The notes beneath the pieces were generated by a model, which saw only the letters and a list, made by a program, of their open reading frames with translations, was not told where the DNA came from and searched no databases. DNA of 17,751 nucleotides from UBA1162 sp049513695. GTDB taxonomy: Bacteria > Chloroflexota > Dehalococcoidia > GIF9 > UBA5629. The translations under genes were made by a program, and so were the position numbers. The stretch lies in NCBI GenBank assembly GCA_049513695.1, contig JBEKVW010000046.1, positions 1 to 17,751 of the forward strand, in the 5' to 3' direction. Shown piece after piece: positions 7,250-13,704 of the stretch. The first letter of the stretch is position 1. Every line of letters starts with the position of its first letter.

Positions 7250-7256
7250 ACCCATA

Positions 7257-8168
7257 ATGAAAACTAACCCACCGGGGAAAAAACGCCGCCGCACGAGCAC
7301 CAGCGTCTTCGGCACGCGTGGACGTATCAGCCACGACTCATCCAAGTTCTATAAAGGCAAGCTGTATGACGGCCTCACTGAAGATAAAAAGTCCATCTAT
7401 ATTGAAAATAAAATACACGGCAAAAACATAAACAGGATCTTCTGCAAAAGCAGCGAGCATATGTCAGAGCTGCCCGATTGCTCGGTCCACCTCATGGTCA
7501 CATCGCCACCCTATAACTGCGGTAAGCAGTACGATGATGACCTCTCGCTCGACCAGTACCTCGTTCTGCTGAATGGAGTATTCACAGAGGTGTACCGGGT
7601 CCTGGTGCCCGGGGGAAGGGCCTGCATTAACGTGGCCAACCTGGGACGGAAGCCTTATATCCCCTTGACTTCATATATAAATAAGACTATGCAGGAATGC
7701 GGCTTCCTTATGCGCGGGGAGATACTCTGGGACAAAGGCAGCAGCGCAGGCTCGTCCACTGCCTGGGGTACCTATATGAAAGCCGGCAACCCTGTTCTGC
7801 GCGACGTGCATGAGTACATCCTGGTTTTCTGCAAGCAGTCCTTCACCCGTCCCAATCCGCAAAAAAGGAAGAGCACTATTTCCAGGGAGGAGTTTTTAGA
7901 GTTTACGAAGAGCGTCTGGAAGTTCCCGTCCGAACGTGCGGGGAAAATAGGCCACCCGGCCCCCTTTCCCTTGGAGCTGCCCCGCCGTTTAATCCAGCTC
8001 TACACTTTCGAAGGTGAATTGGTCCTCGATCCCTTCGCAGGCAGTGGCTCTACCTGCCTGGCCGCCCTGCAAGCTAAAAGGAAATATATCGGGTACGATA
8101 TAGACAGAACCTACTGCGAGTTGGCAACTAGAAGGTTGATGAACATGCTCAAGGCTAGTACTGCCTGA
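7257..8168 (+). CDS. Beta-class DNA methyltransferase (N4-cytosine or N6-adenine), apparently orphan
   Basis: 303 residues. Motif IV, VTSPPYN (81-87), comes before motif I, LDPFAGSGST (257-266), with the variable target-recognition part between them: the beta-class order. A motif X-like stretch HPAPFPLELPRRLI lies at about 233-246. Catalytic SPPY is frequent in N4-cytosine enzymes but also occurs in N6-adenine enzymes, so the modified base is uncertain. The N-terminal basic segment followed by GRISHDSSKFY resembles the start of relatives, supporting the ATG at 7257 although no ribosome site is visible. No recognisable restriction endonuclease is adjacent. The convergent neighbour overlaps the end by 14 bases and is a protease fusion. 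The HNH gene at 11882 is 3.7 kb away. It therefore looks like an orphan, possibly regulatory or anti-restriction, methylase next to a repeat cluster. Confidence 0.88.
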   Translation: MKTNPPGKKRRRTSTSVFGTRGRISHDSSKFYKGKLYDGLTEDKKSIYIENKIHGKNINRIFCKSSEHMSELPDCSVHLMVTSPPYNCGKQYDDDLSLDQYLVLLNGVFTEVYRVLVPGGRACINVANLGRKPYIPLTSYINKTMQECGFLMRGEILWDKGSSAGSSTAWGTYMKAGNPVLRDVHEYILVFCKQSFTRPNPQKRKSTISREEFLEFTKSVWKFPSERAGKIGHPAPFPLELPRRLIQLYTFEGELVLDPFAGSGSTCLAALQAKRKYIGYDIDRTYCELATRRLMNMLKASTA

Positions 8169-9294
8169 GCAGGGCATCAAGTTGCTGTGTGCAGCCATCG
8201 ATGGGGGGATATTTCCTGATCTTGATATGCCCGTCGGCCGTCAGGAAATAGAGGGCAGGTTCCTGGTCCGGTTTATACTGATTCAACGCTTTTCCCTGTG
8301 AATCGAGCACTACCGGGCATTTTACCTGATACAGGTTTACCCAGCGCTGGACATCATCGAATTGCTCCCCGCTGAGGACGAATACCATCTCAAGCTGGTC
8401 TCTGGGCCAATTGGCGTAAATGGGAAGCAGGCACTGCATGGTCTGAAGGCAGGCGGAGCAGGTGGTCGACAGGAACGCCAATATTACCTTCTTGCCCTTA
8501 AGCGAGCTTAAAGTTAGCTCTTTTTGGTCGGCGGTGGGGAGGCTGAAATCGGGGGCCAGGCAGCCTACGCTGGAGCAGGGAGAGGCCGGGATTGCCGGGT
8601 TCGATGGAGCTGCCGCCGGACCGGCGGGGGGCAACTGGCCGCTTGCAATGCTGTCCAGCAGAGCTTGAGCTTCACTGGATGCTGTAGCAAAGGTAGAGCA
8701 GGTGTCCTTCAAGTTGGTGTACTGGCTATTGATGATGCCTATCACGTCGCCGTCGCTGTTGGTCATCGGGCCGCCGCTGCTGCCCGGGTTGATTTTGGCA
8801 CCGCTCTGAAGAAAATTGATGGAATCTATCCTGGGAAAAGCGCAGATTGTGCCAGTGCTCAACATGATCTGGTTGTCCTTGTTATCGGCAGGATAACCCA
8901 TCACCAGCACGGGGCTGCCGACCTGGAGGGAGTCTGATTCAGCCGAACTGCCCAGGGTGGCGAAGGGGTAGCCGGCCGGATTTTGGGGAAGTCTGAGGAT
9001 TGCCAGGTCCCTGGCATCGTCGGATACAACCAGGACGCCTATGTAGCTGCCGCCGTCATTAAATTTCACGAAGGCACTCTTGCTGTCGCCTAATACGTGT
9101 TTGCTGGTCAGGACATAGCCTTCCTTTGTAATTATGACGCCGGAGCCCAGCCTGTCGGTTGTGTAAATGCGCACGACGGCGGGAAAATCCTTTTGAACAT
9201 TCTCATAATATTTGGGTGCCTCGCAGGAATTAAATACAAGGGCCAGCGCAATTAATATCAATATTGGTGCAAGATAAAAAGATTTTACCGTCAT
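8155..9294 (-). CDS. Secreted or membrane-tethered trypsin-like serine protease fused to a thioredoxin-fold domain
   Basis: 379 residues. Residues 5-23 are a hydrophobic signal or anchor segment ending FNSC, so Cys24 could be a lipoprotein site, though the lipobox is poor. Residues about 37-195 form an S1C (DegP/HtrA-like) protease with an intact triad: His66 in TSKHVLG, Asp96 in DARDLAIL and Ser173 in NPGSSGGP. No PDZ domain follows. After a Pro/Ala-rich linker (220-240), residues about 245-375 form an AhpC/TlpA-type thioredoxin fold (APDFSLPTADQKELTLSSLKG) with redox motif CSAC at 279-282. The expected site is outside the membrane, where it could cleave or sense damaged proteins and reduce or shuffle disulfides. 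GGAG lies about 7 bases before the ATG. It converges on and overlaps the methyltransferase gene by 14 bases. Combining a trypsin fold with a thioredoxin fold in one chain is uncommon; substrates are unknown. Confidence 0.82.
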   Translation of the reverse strand: MTVKSFYLAPILILIALALVFNSCEAPKYYENVQKDFPAVVRIYTTDRLGSGVIITKEGYVLTSKHVLGDSKSAFVKFNDGGSYIGVLVVSDDARDLAILRLPQNPAGYPFATLGSSAESDSLQVGSPVLVMGYPADNKDNQIMLSTGTICAFPRIDSINFLQSGAKINPGSSGGPMTNSDGDVIGIINSQYTNLKDTCSTFATASSEAQALLDSIASGQLPPAGPAAAPSNPAIPASPCSSVGCLAPDFSLPTADQKELTLSSLKGKKVILAFLSTTCSACLQTMQCLLPIYANWPRDQLEMVFVLSGEQFDDVQRWVNLYQVKCPVVLDSQGKALNQYKPDQEPALYFLTADGHIKIRKYPPIDGCTQQLDALLRQY

Positions 9295-9330
9295 TTATAG
9301 CTCCGGATCAATGAGTTTGAAATGCTGTAA

Positions 9331-9358
9331 ATATTAGCACATTTCGGTTTGCTTCCAA
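9331..9358 (-). promoter_or_regulatory. Candidate promoter of the protease-thioredoxin gene
   Basis: Read on the minus strand, TTGGAA (plus-strand 9353-9358) and TAATAT (9331-9336) are 16 bases apart, at 4/6 and 5/6 or so to consensus. The leader would be about 30 bases. A moderate match only. Confidence 0.35.
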
Positions 9359-9380
9359 ATAAAATCCAATATGGTAAAGA

Positions 9381-9409
9381 TTGACCGCAATTTTTTGTAG
9401 GAGTATATT
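9381..9409 (+). promoter_or_regulatory. Promoter of the four-helix membrane protein gene
   Basis: TTGACC at 9381-9386 and TATATT at 9404-9409 are 17 bases apart, a strong sigma-70-type match. The predicted transcript starts near 9416 and has a leader of about 70 bases. The TTG of the -35 box also opens the reading frame of the downstream gene, which is why that TTG should not be taken as the start codon. Confidence 0.5.
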
Positions 9410-9485
9410 TTATCGTAATAGCAACCATTCACTTACCGGGTGCAGTAGCGTTGCTTTGGCAGAGGATACAGGTTGGAGGTGCGAA

Positions 9486-10148
9486 ATGGCGGATGAGAGC
9501 GATCTTTCACATCGTGGCATGGATTTCATTCACCGTGAAGAAAACCTTGTATTCCAGAGATTAAATTTTTTCCTGGTTGCAATGGCTTTGCTGGTCGGCG
9601 CATTCGTGTTGATAGCCACTTATTTCAATTATCCGATCATGTTGCCGCTGTCGCTGATTATTTTCTTCACGGGCTACCTGTTATCATATATTTTTACGCT
9701 GGCCAATTATTTAAATGCCAAAGTCACCCATCGTTTGATGGTGAATTTGGCCGCCGTCGCCCCCGATAAACATTGGGATGATCTGTATGACTACACGCTG
9801 GAGCATGACGTAGAGATAAAGAAGCTGCGCTGGTCGTTTATATGGTCATTTTTATGTGATAGCGGCCGCGTTTTTTTACCTTTCGATAAAAATACCAGAG
9901 GGTTAAGGCCGTTTATGTGGTTAATTCCCTCAGGTTTTGTGCTGGCCTGGATAGCGGTATGGGCTTTTGTCATCACTAAATGGTTTTACTTCAACGGCTA
10001 TATCTGGTTTTATTGGAGCGGAAGGTTTTGGTGGTTGACCTTATGCCTGTTGCTGGTATTCCCGTTCACAGTATATTACGTTGTCTTGGTACTTTTTAGC
10101 ATCGGAAAGCTAATCGGATCGTTATTTACCAGGAAAACTCGTACGTAA
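9486..10148 (+). CDS. Four-helix membrane protein of unknown function
   Basis: 220 residues from the ATG at 9486. GGAGGT at 9475-9480 lies 5 bases ahead and decides this start; the longer frame beginning at 9381 starts inside a promoter. Hydrophobic helices are expected at about 25-46 and 50-74, forming a hairpin, and at about 142-165 and 181-208, a second very Trp/Phe/Tyr-rich pair. Between them lies a soluble loop of about 65 residues with KHWDDLYDYTLEHDVEIKK. The N-terminal segment FIHREENLVFQRLNFFLVAM recalls small bacterial membrane proteins with a conserved His-x-Glu-Glu before the first helix, but I cannot name a family. It is divergent from the protease fusion and convergent with the PIN toxin gene; neither neighbour suggests a role. 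Confidence 0.8.
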   Translation: MADESDLSHRGMDFIHREENLVFQRLNFFLVAMALLVGAFVLIATYFNYPIMLPLSLIIFFTGYLLSYIFTLANYLNAKVTHRLMVNLAAVAPDKHWDDLYDYTLEHDVEIKKLRWSFIWSFLCDSGRVFLPFDKNTRGLRPFMWLIPSGFVLAWIAVWAFVITKWFYFNGYIWFYWSGRFWWLTLCLLLVFPFTVYYVVLVLFSIGKLIGSLFTRKTRT

Positions 10149-10200
10149 AAGGACAGTCGGTCAATTTAGGTAACCGGTACTATCCTGTATTCGATCGCTG

Positions 10201-10638
10201 CTATTTTCTAATAATTCTTACCAATTGAGCCGGGGTTACTGTTTGCAAACCAGATTTCTCTGCAAGAGACGGTTGCGAATGGAAATGCCGGTCGCCGGTG
10301 ACGAAATAATCGGCTTCAGCGCTTATAGCGGCAGCAAATATGACAGCATCCTCAAAGTGAAGCAGACCAGTCCAGCGTTGAACTTCTTTCAGCGGTGGGT
10401 TTTTAACAATTAATGGTGGGGTACTGGTCAGGAATAACTGCAATGCCGGAAGCGCGTCCGGTTTCTTCTCACGAATGGTGCGGATTATCTCTTCGACAAT
10501 TAGCTGACAGACTATGATCGTAAGATTTGAATTGGCATGCAGGGATAATATTTTGGCTGGCGGACCGTCGGGTGAATAAATGCCCGATATGATGACGTTG
10601 CTATCGAGGAATACGCGCAGGTCAGCGCCGGCGACCAT
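10201..10638 (-). CDS. PIN-domain toxin (COG1569-like VapC-type ribonuclease)
   Basis: 145 residues covering a single PIN domain. The expected acidic metal-binding residues are present: Asp12 in FLDSNVIISG, Glu49/Glu50 in LIVEEII, Asp97 in HFEDAVI and Asp116 in VTGDRHF. PIN toxins are magnesium-dependent RNases that cut tRNA, rRNA or mRNA and are held off by their antitoxin. The start ATG at 10638 lies inside the end of the upstream AbrB-type gene (17-base overlap) with AAAGAG just ahead, the tight coupling usual for antitoxin-toxin pairs. The stop is 52 bases from the convergent membrane protein gene. The toxin role is inferred from family and context. Confidence 0.87.
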   Translation of the reverse strand: MVAGADLRVFLDSNVIISGIYSPDGPPAKILSLHANSNLTIIVCQLIVEEIIRTIREKKPDALPALQLFLTSTPPLIVKNPPLKEVQRWTGLLHFEDAVIFAAAISAEADYFVTGDRHFHSQPSLAEKSGLQTVTPAQLVRIIRK

Positions 10639-10906
10639 ACTCTTTCTTGACCAGTTGTTTGCGTATTTGGCGGCTGGTCTTTAACAGTTCTTTCTCGGTG
10701 ACTTCGGAATCCTTGAATATCCTGTGTAGCTCGTCCAGGGCATTCAATGCAACGGTTTTGTTGGCCTTCGCAATCAACCTATCTCCCTCCACGTAAACGG
10801 TCAGATGGTCCCCTTCCTCTATTCCGAGTTGTTCGCAGATATAACATGGAAGGGTAACCTGCCGCTTTTCACGGACTACGATGTCATCGGATAATTTCTT
10901 GCTCAT
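10622..10906 (-). CDS. AbrB/MazE-type antitoxin
   Basis: 94 residues. The N-terminal half is a swapped-hairpin AbrB-like DNA-binding domain: VREKRQVTLPCYICEQLGIE then GDHLTVYVEGDRLIAK, closely following the usual 'kgqvTlPkevre.LgikeGD' pattern. The C-terminal half (about 52-94) is charged and helical and would embrace the PIN toxin encoded by the overlapping next gene. It should bind the toxin and, with it, repress their common promoter. A 9+9 palindrome sits 11 bases upstream of the ATG. No ribosome site is obvious before the ATG. Confidence 0.85.
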   Translation of the reverse strand: MSKKLSDDIVVREKRQVTLPCYICEQLGIEEGDHLTVYVEGDRLIAKANKTVALNALDELHRIFKDSEVTEKELLKTSRQIRKQLVKKEYGRRR

Positions 10907-10917
10907 TAGCTTTTAGC

Positions 10918-10945
10918 GTTGGATGTAAGATGTCATACATCCAAC
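10918..10945. promoter_or_regulatory. Inverted repeat upstream of the antitoxin, likely autoregulatory operator
   Basis: GTTGGATGT (10918-10926) and ACATCCAAC (10937-10945) are exact reverse complements with a 10-base spacer, and ACATCCAA is partly repeated again to 10951. It lies between the candidate promoter and the antitoxin ATG at 10906, where AbrB-type antitoxin-toxin complexes commonly bind. Confidence 0.55.
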
Positions 10946-10952
10946 ATCCAAT

Positions 10953-10979
10953 ATTTTACCACATTCCCAGGAAATTCAA
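10953..10979 (-). promoter_or_regulatory. Weak candidate promoter of the AbrB-PIN operon
   Basis: Read on the minus strand, TTGAAT (10974-10979) and TAAAAT (10953-10958) are 15 bases apart, shorter than ideal. Transcription would start near 10946, at the edge of the palindrome. Confidence 0.25.
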
Positions 10980-11070
10980 TATATCCTTCAGGCTATGTAG
11001 GACATGAAGTATCATTATTCACTTAGCTTAAATTGGGTTATAGTATGTATTGTATTTGGATTAAGTAATA

Positions 11071-11313
11071 ATGGAACAAAATAAGGCCGGTCCCATCAGT
11101 CCCCAGGTGCTAGTTGACCTGGTGTCTGTAAGGATGCCTTTTGGAAAATACAAAGACTATGTCCTATGTGACCTGCCTGAACCTTATCTGGTCTGGTTTC
11201 ACCAGAAAGGTTTCCCACCGGGAAAAATTGGCGCGCTCTTAGCCGCTCTGTATGAAATAAAACTTAACGGATTGGGATACCTTCTTAAGCCGATCAGAAG
11301 GGATGCGCAGTGA
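11071..11313 (+). CDS. DUF3820-family small protein
   Basis: 80 residues. The core VRMPFGKYKDYVLCDLPEPY followed by LVWFHQKGFPPGKIGALLAA matches my memory of the DUF3820 family, whose members read 'mPFGKykG..l.dLPe.YL.Wf...gfP.G.lg.ll....Eik.NGL'. This compact fold has no settled function. The length fits a full family member. No clear ribosome site precedes the ATG. It is followed after 29 bases by ywbE on the same strand, so the small genes from here to 11723 may form one transcription unit. Confidence 0.75.
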   Translation: MEQNKAGPISPQVLVDLVSVRMPFGKYKDYVLCDLPEPYLVWFHQKGFPPGKIGALLAALYEIKLNGLGYLLKPIRRDAQ

Positions 11314-11342
11314 AGTAGAATAATCCGAGTTAGAATTAAGGT

Positions 11343-11537
11343 ATGAGCGTTACAAAGCGTGAAAATATAAAATCGGGCCTGCGGGTCTCAATAGTATTGA
11401 AGGCAGATCAGCGGTCCGGAAAACTAACGGAAGGGATAGTCAAGGATATTTTGACGAACGCTTCATTTCACCCCCATGGCATCAAGGTCCGGCTGGAAAG
11501 CGGCCAGGTTGGCAGAGTTAAAGAGATAATTAATTAG
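11343..11537 (+). CDS. ywbE: YwbE family protein
   Basis: 64 residues spanning the entire short YwbE (DUF2196) family: KRENIKSGLRVSIVLKADQR, SGKLTEGIVKDILTNA, then HPHGIKVRLESGQVGRVKEI. The conserved 'DQRSGkLTeGiVkdiLT...hPHGIKVrLe.GqVGRVkei' signature is nearly complete. Predicted fold is a small all-beta barrel; the biochemical role is not known. TAGAAT at 11331-11336 lies 6 bases before the ATG and could be a -10 box of a leaderless message; AAGG lies too close to the ATG to be a good ribosome site. Confidence 0.88.
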   Translation: MSVTKRENIKSGLRVSIVLKADQRSGKLTEGIVKDILTNASFHPHGIKVRLESGQVGRVKEIIN

Positions 11538-11540
11538 GGC

Positions 11541-11723
11541 TTGTCTTACCTCGCGAAAACAGCCTTCTTCGAACGTAAGGCTAAAACCGATGCCATAATT
11601 TTATCTAGCGAAGTGCACCAGATATTAGGCCGCTACAGCAGCTTGTTAGTAGCAGATAATGGCGAAAGGATCGAAATAAAGGATTTGATCGGCTGGGTGG
11701 AAGAGCACCATGCTAAGTGGTAG
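11541..11723 (+). CDS. Small protein of unknown family, TTG start
   Basis: 60 residues, beginning with TTG at 11541 three bases after the ywbE stop; no ATG or GTG start is available that keeps most of the chain. It reads SYLAKTAFFERKAKTDAIIL and ends with NGERIEIKDLIGWVEEHHAK. The alternating pattern suggests a small beta-strand protein, loosely like CooT-type nickel-binding peptides, but the Cys2 of that family is missing (Ser here), so I do not assign it. Tight spacing after ywbE suggests translational coupling. It may be a real small gene or a chance frame. Confidence 0.45.
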   Translation: MSYLAKTAFFERKAKTDAIILSSEVHQILGRYSSLLVADNGERIEIKDLIGWVEEHHAKW

Positions 11724-11866
11724 GTGTCGAATTTCAGTCTGTACTGTACTTATTTCTGTAATATTTGCTACACCGCATAATATCTGTATTTTGGGGATAT
11801 ATAGATTTTTAGAACAATATTTTCTATTAAAATTATACGGCCATATCCCGGGTCTCGGGTTCGGAT

Positions 11867-11872
11867 TATAAT
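11867..11872 (+). promoter_or_regulatory. TATAAT -10 box 9 bases before the HNH gene
   Basis: A perfect TATAAT lies 9 bases before the ATG at 11882 in an A+T-rich spacer (11724-11881). No -35 box or ribosome site fits. As with the methyltransferase gene, the expected transcript would begin at or near the ATG. The spacer also holds CCCGGG and CTCGGG runs near 11847-11858 of unclear meaning. Confidence 0.3.
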
Positions 11873-11881
11873 TAATCGATT

Positions 11882-12679
11882 ATGAGGTGCATTTTTTGTA
11901 AAAAAGACTCGAGTACATCAAGAACAATAGAACATATTGTTCCTGAGTCCCTCGGCAATAAAGAGCACATTTTGCCAGCAGGTATTGTATGTGATAACTG
12001 CAATCAGTATTTTGGGCTGAAAATAGAAAAGCAACTACTTGATTCAGATTATTTTCGTCAAGCTAGATTCAGAAATGTAATACGAAATAAGGAGGGCAGA
12101 GTACCTACAATACAAGGGATTCTTCTTCCGGGCTGCATACCTATCGAAATGTGCAAGGATAAAGAAGGACTAAGTATATTGCCTAGTCGAGAGAATGATT
12201 TGGGCTGTTATATTGAAAGCTTACAATTAAATCGTCAAGGCGAATTAGTATTTCCAGTGGCTGTGGAGCCGAACCATCATTTGATGTCACGTTTTCTAGC
12301 CAAAGTGGCATTGGAAGTATTTGCGTTTTATATGTTGCAAGTCGAAGGTGCGATAGATGAGATAATAGATAAACGTGAACTCGATGAACTAAGACAATAT
12401 GCCAGATTAGGAGCAGTGCATGCTTATTGGCCATTTAGCATTCGACCTATTTATTTAGAGGGACAGGTTTTTATAGAAGAGATGGAGAGATATGAAGTCC
12501 TTCATGAATTCGACCTATTATATACACAAGCAAATGAACTCTACTTAGTTTTAGCAATTTTCGGGATTGAATATGTTATCAACTTGGGTGGGTCTGAAAT
12601 TGATGGATATAACAATTGGCTTATGAAACATGGCTTTAAAAGTCCATTATACGTGGATCACCGTAAAGAATATAAATAG
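11882..12679 (+). CDS. HNH-type endonuclease-like protein
   Basis: 265 residues. The N-terminal 50 residues carry a zinc-bound HNH pattern: Cys3-x2-Cys6, then TIEHIVPESLGN with His18, then VCDNCNQYFG with Cys37, Cys40 and Asn41. HNH nucleases cut DNA in phage defence, restriction and mobile elements. The remaining 215 residues are not a domain I can name; they include NHHLMSRFLAKVALEVFAFY near 136-155, seen in similar HNH proteins of unknown role. The gene is clearly A+T rich (positions 12001-12060 have 19 G+C of 60) compared with ftsK or the acyl-CoA genes. It converges on the minus-strand operon ending at 12700, with only 20 bases between stops. Nuclease activity is inferred from the motif. 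Confidence 0.75.
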   Translation: MRCIFCKKDSSTSRTIEHIVPESLGNKEHILPAGIVCDNCNQYFGLKIEKQLLDSDYFRQARFRNVIRNKEGRVPTIQGILLPGCIPIEMCKDKEGLSILPSRENDLGCYIESLQLNRQGELVFPVAVEPNHHLMSRFLAKVALEVFAFYMLQVEGAIDEIIDKRELDELRQYARLGAVHAYWPFSIRPIYLEGQVFIEEMERYEVLHEFDLLYTQANELYLVLAIFGIEYVINLGGSEIDGYNNWLMKHGFKSPLYVDHRKEYK

Positions 12680-12699
12680 GAGGGTTTTTCAGTTATAAG

Positions 12700-13656
12700 T
12701 TATTTATGAACTAATGAATAAAAGAGATTTCCCAAGAAACCACTGACTATGCCTAGCAAAATAATCACACCCATGGCAATCAAGATTGTACGCAAGCCAG
12801 AATGAAAAGATCTAAACTTAACAAATATGCTGAAGCTACTATGTGGATTGGCTTCTTTCCAGTGATACGCAGTTATTTGTTCAAAAGAGTAATCTTCGCC
12901 CACATACGCTTTCCATATATCCTTTTCTAGTTGTCGGCCACCAGGTGGTTTATGTGAGAAAATGTAATCGTCGCTGGCTTCTCTCATTAGAAAGAAGTGA
13001 GATTTTGTGAAAAGTACATTGCCATTTTGGCTGACTGTCTCAAGGAGTGAGCCAGGCAAATTGCGTTTTTCGTTAACTCCGAAATCTATTAGTTCAGTCT
13101 GGAAGAAAGCGCCTTCTAAAATCGAGCTTGCAGGTGGTGTGTAAACGTATCCAATCTGTTCGGCAAAGGAACATTTCAATCTAATGCGATAATAGTGTTT
13201 TCGATTCCTAAGATATTCGGGAATTCGGATTTGAATAATAGAACCGCCAAATTGGTTTTCTATAGTCATATCACTCTCTAGATCGAGCATGTAGATATCG
13301 AACAATGGGGTCGCATCAAAGTTCTTCACTTCAATAGTCTTTTCATGCGCACGAGCTGATACTTCGTAATCTTCATTAAAAATAGCGGATACAAGTTCGG
13401 TATTGTCTTTGAAAATTCGGCCTAAGTCTTGGATATTCGACTTGTCCAGTTGATTAGGAATGAATATATTTATATGAGTAGAGTCCTCCGCATTTGCCAA
13501 CATGATGCCGATATCCAAGAAGTTATCTAACTTTGCGTGCTGCCGATGCTTAATACCGTTTAGCATCCATAGATTATAGTGGCACTCTAATTCTTTTGGC
13601 TTCGAATTATTTTGTTCGCGACGTGCACATGTTAGCCATATACCGAGGCAATTCAT
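12700..13656 (-). CDS. Protein of unknown family with C-terminal membrane anchor
   Basis: 318 residues. A single strong transmembrane helix is visible at about 288-314 (ILIAMGVIILLGIVSGFLGN) with a short tail, and no signal peptide, so about 285 residues should face the cytoplasm as in tail-anchored proteins. The soluble part has an N-terminal segment LWMLNGIKHRQHAKLDNFLD, then HINIFIPNQL, DLGRIF and AIFNEDYEV, suggesting an alpha/beta or beta-rich domain that I cannot name. AAGGA lies 12 bases before the ATG; a later start at Met31 is possible. It is the third gene of a minus-strand operon, 48 bases after the ASCH gene and downstream of the PIN-GNAT-EVE fusion, so it may localise or sense for them. 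It is A+T rich like its neighbours. Confidence 0.75.
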   Translation of the reverse strand: MNCLGIWLTCARREQNNSKPKELECHYNLWMLNGIKHRQHAKLDNFLDIGIMLANAEDSTHINIFIPNQLDKSNIQDLGRIFKDNTELVSAIFNEDYEVSARAHEKTIEVKNFDATPLFDIYMLDLESDMTIENQFGGSIIQIRIPEYLRNRKHYYRIRLKCSFAEQIGYVYTPPASSILEGAFFQTELIDFGVNEKRNLPGSLLETVSQNGNVLFTKSHFFLMREASDDYIFSHKPPGGRQLEKDIWKAYVGEDYSFEQITAYHWKEANPHSSFSIFVKFRSFHSGLRTILIAMGVIILLGIVSGFLGNLFYSLVHK

Positions 13657-13704
13657 GGCCGATAATTCCTTCTCATCCCTTGATTTTACCCGTCAATGAC
13701 TATC

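Larger units (their letters stand above)
6811..7256. other. Gene-free repeat-rich spacer
   Basis: This stretch of 446 bases between the TetR gene and the DNA methyltransferase gene holds no frame I would call a gene. It contains four blocks of palindromic repeats listed separately: two full copies and one partial copy of a GTTGAAGAGGGG element, a 107-base element with terminal inverted repeats, and a 10-bp-stem hairpin. Short frames read through it give Pro/Gly-rich peptides such as PLTPAPLPMGEG, a well-known artefact of such repeats. Confidence 0.75.

Noticed and set aside
7054..7345. Short minus-strand frames reading PLTPAPLPMGEG and SPHPCPSPDGRG
   Set aside because: These are translations of the dispersed CCCCTCTCCC palindrome, a known artefact in annotation, and one of them overlaps the methyltransferase start.
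9381..9485. N-terminal extension of the membrane protein from a TTG at 9381
   Set aside because: That TTG belongs to a good -35 box with a TATATT 17 bases later, and GGAGGT lies 5 bases before the ATG at 9486, so the extra 35 codons are untranslated leader.
11541..11723. CooT-type nickel-binding protein
   Set aside because: Size and rough strand pattern are similar, but the conserved Cys at position 2 is absent and the rest does not match what I recall of the family.
11882..12679. Restriction partner of the methyltransferase at 7257
   Set aside because: It is 3.7 kb away with at least six unrelated genes between and a different base composition, so pairing cannot be supported from the sequence.
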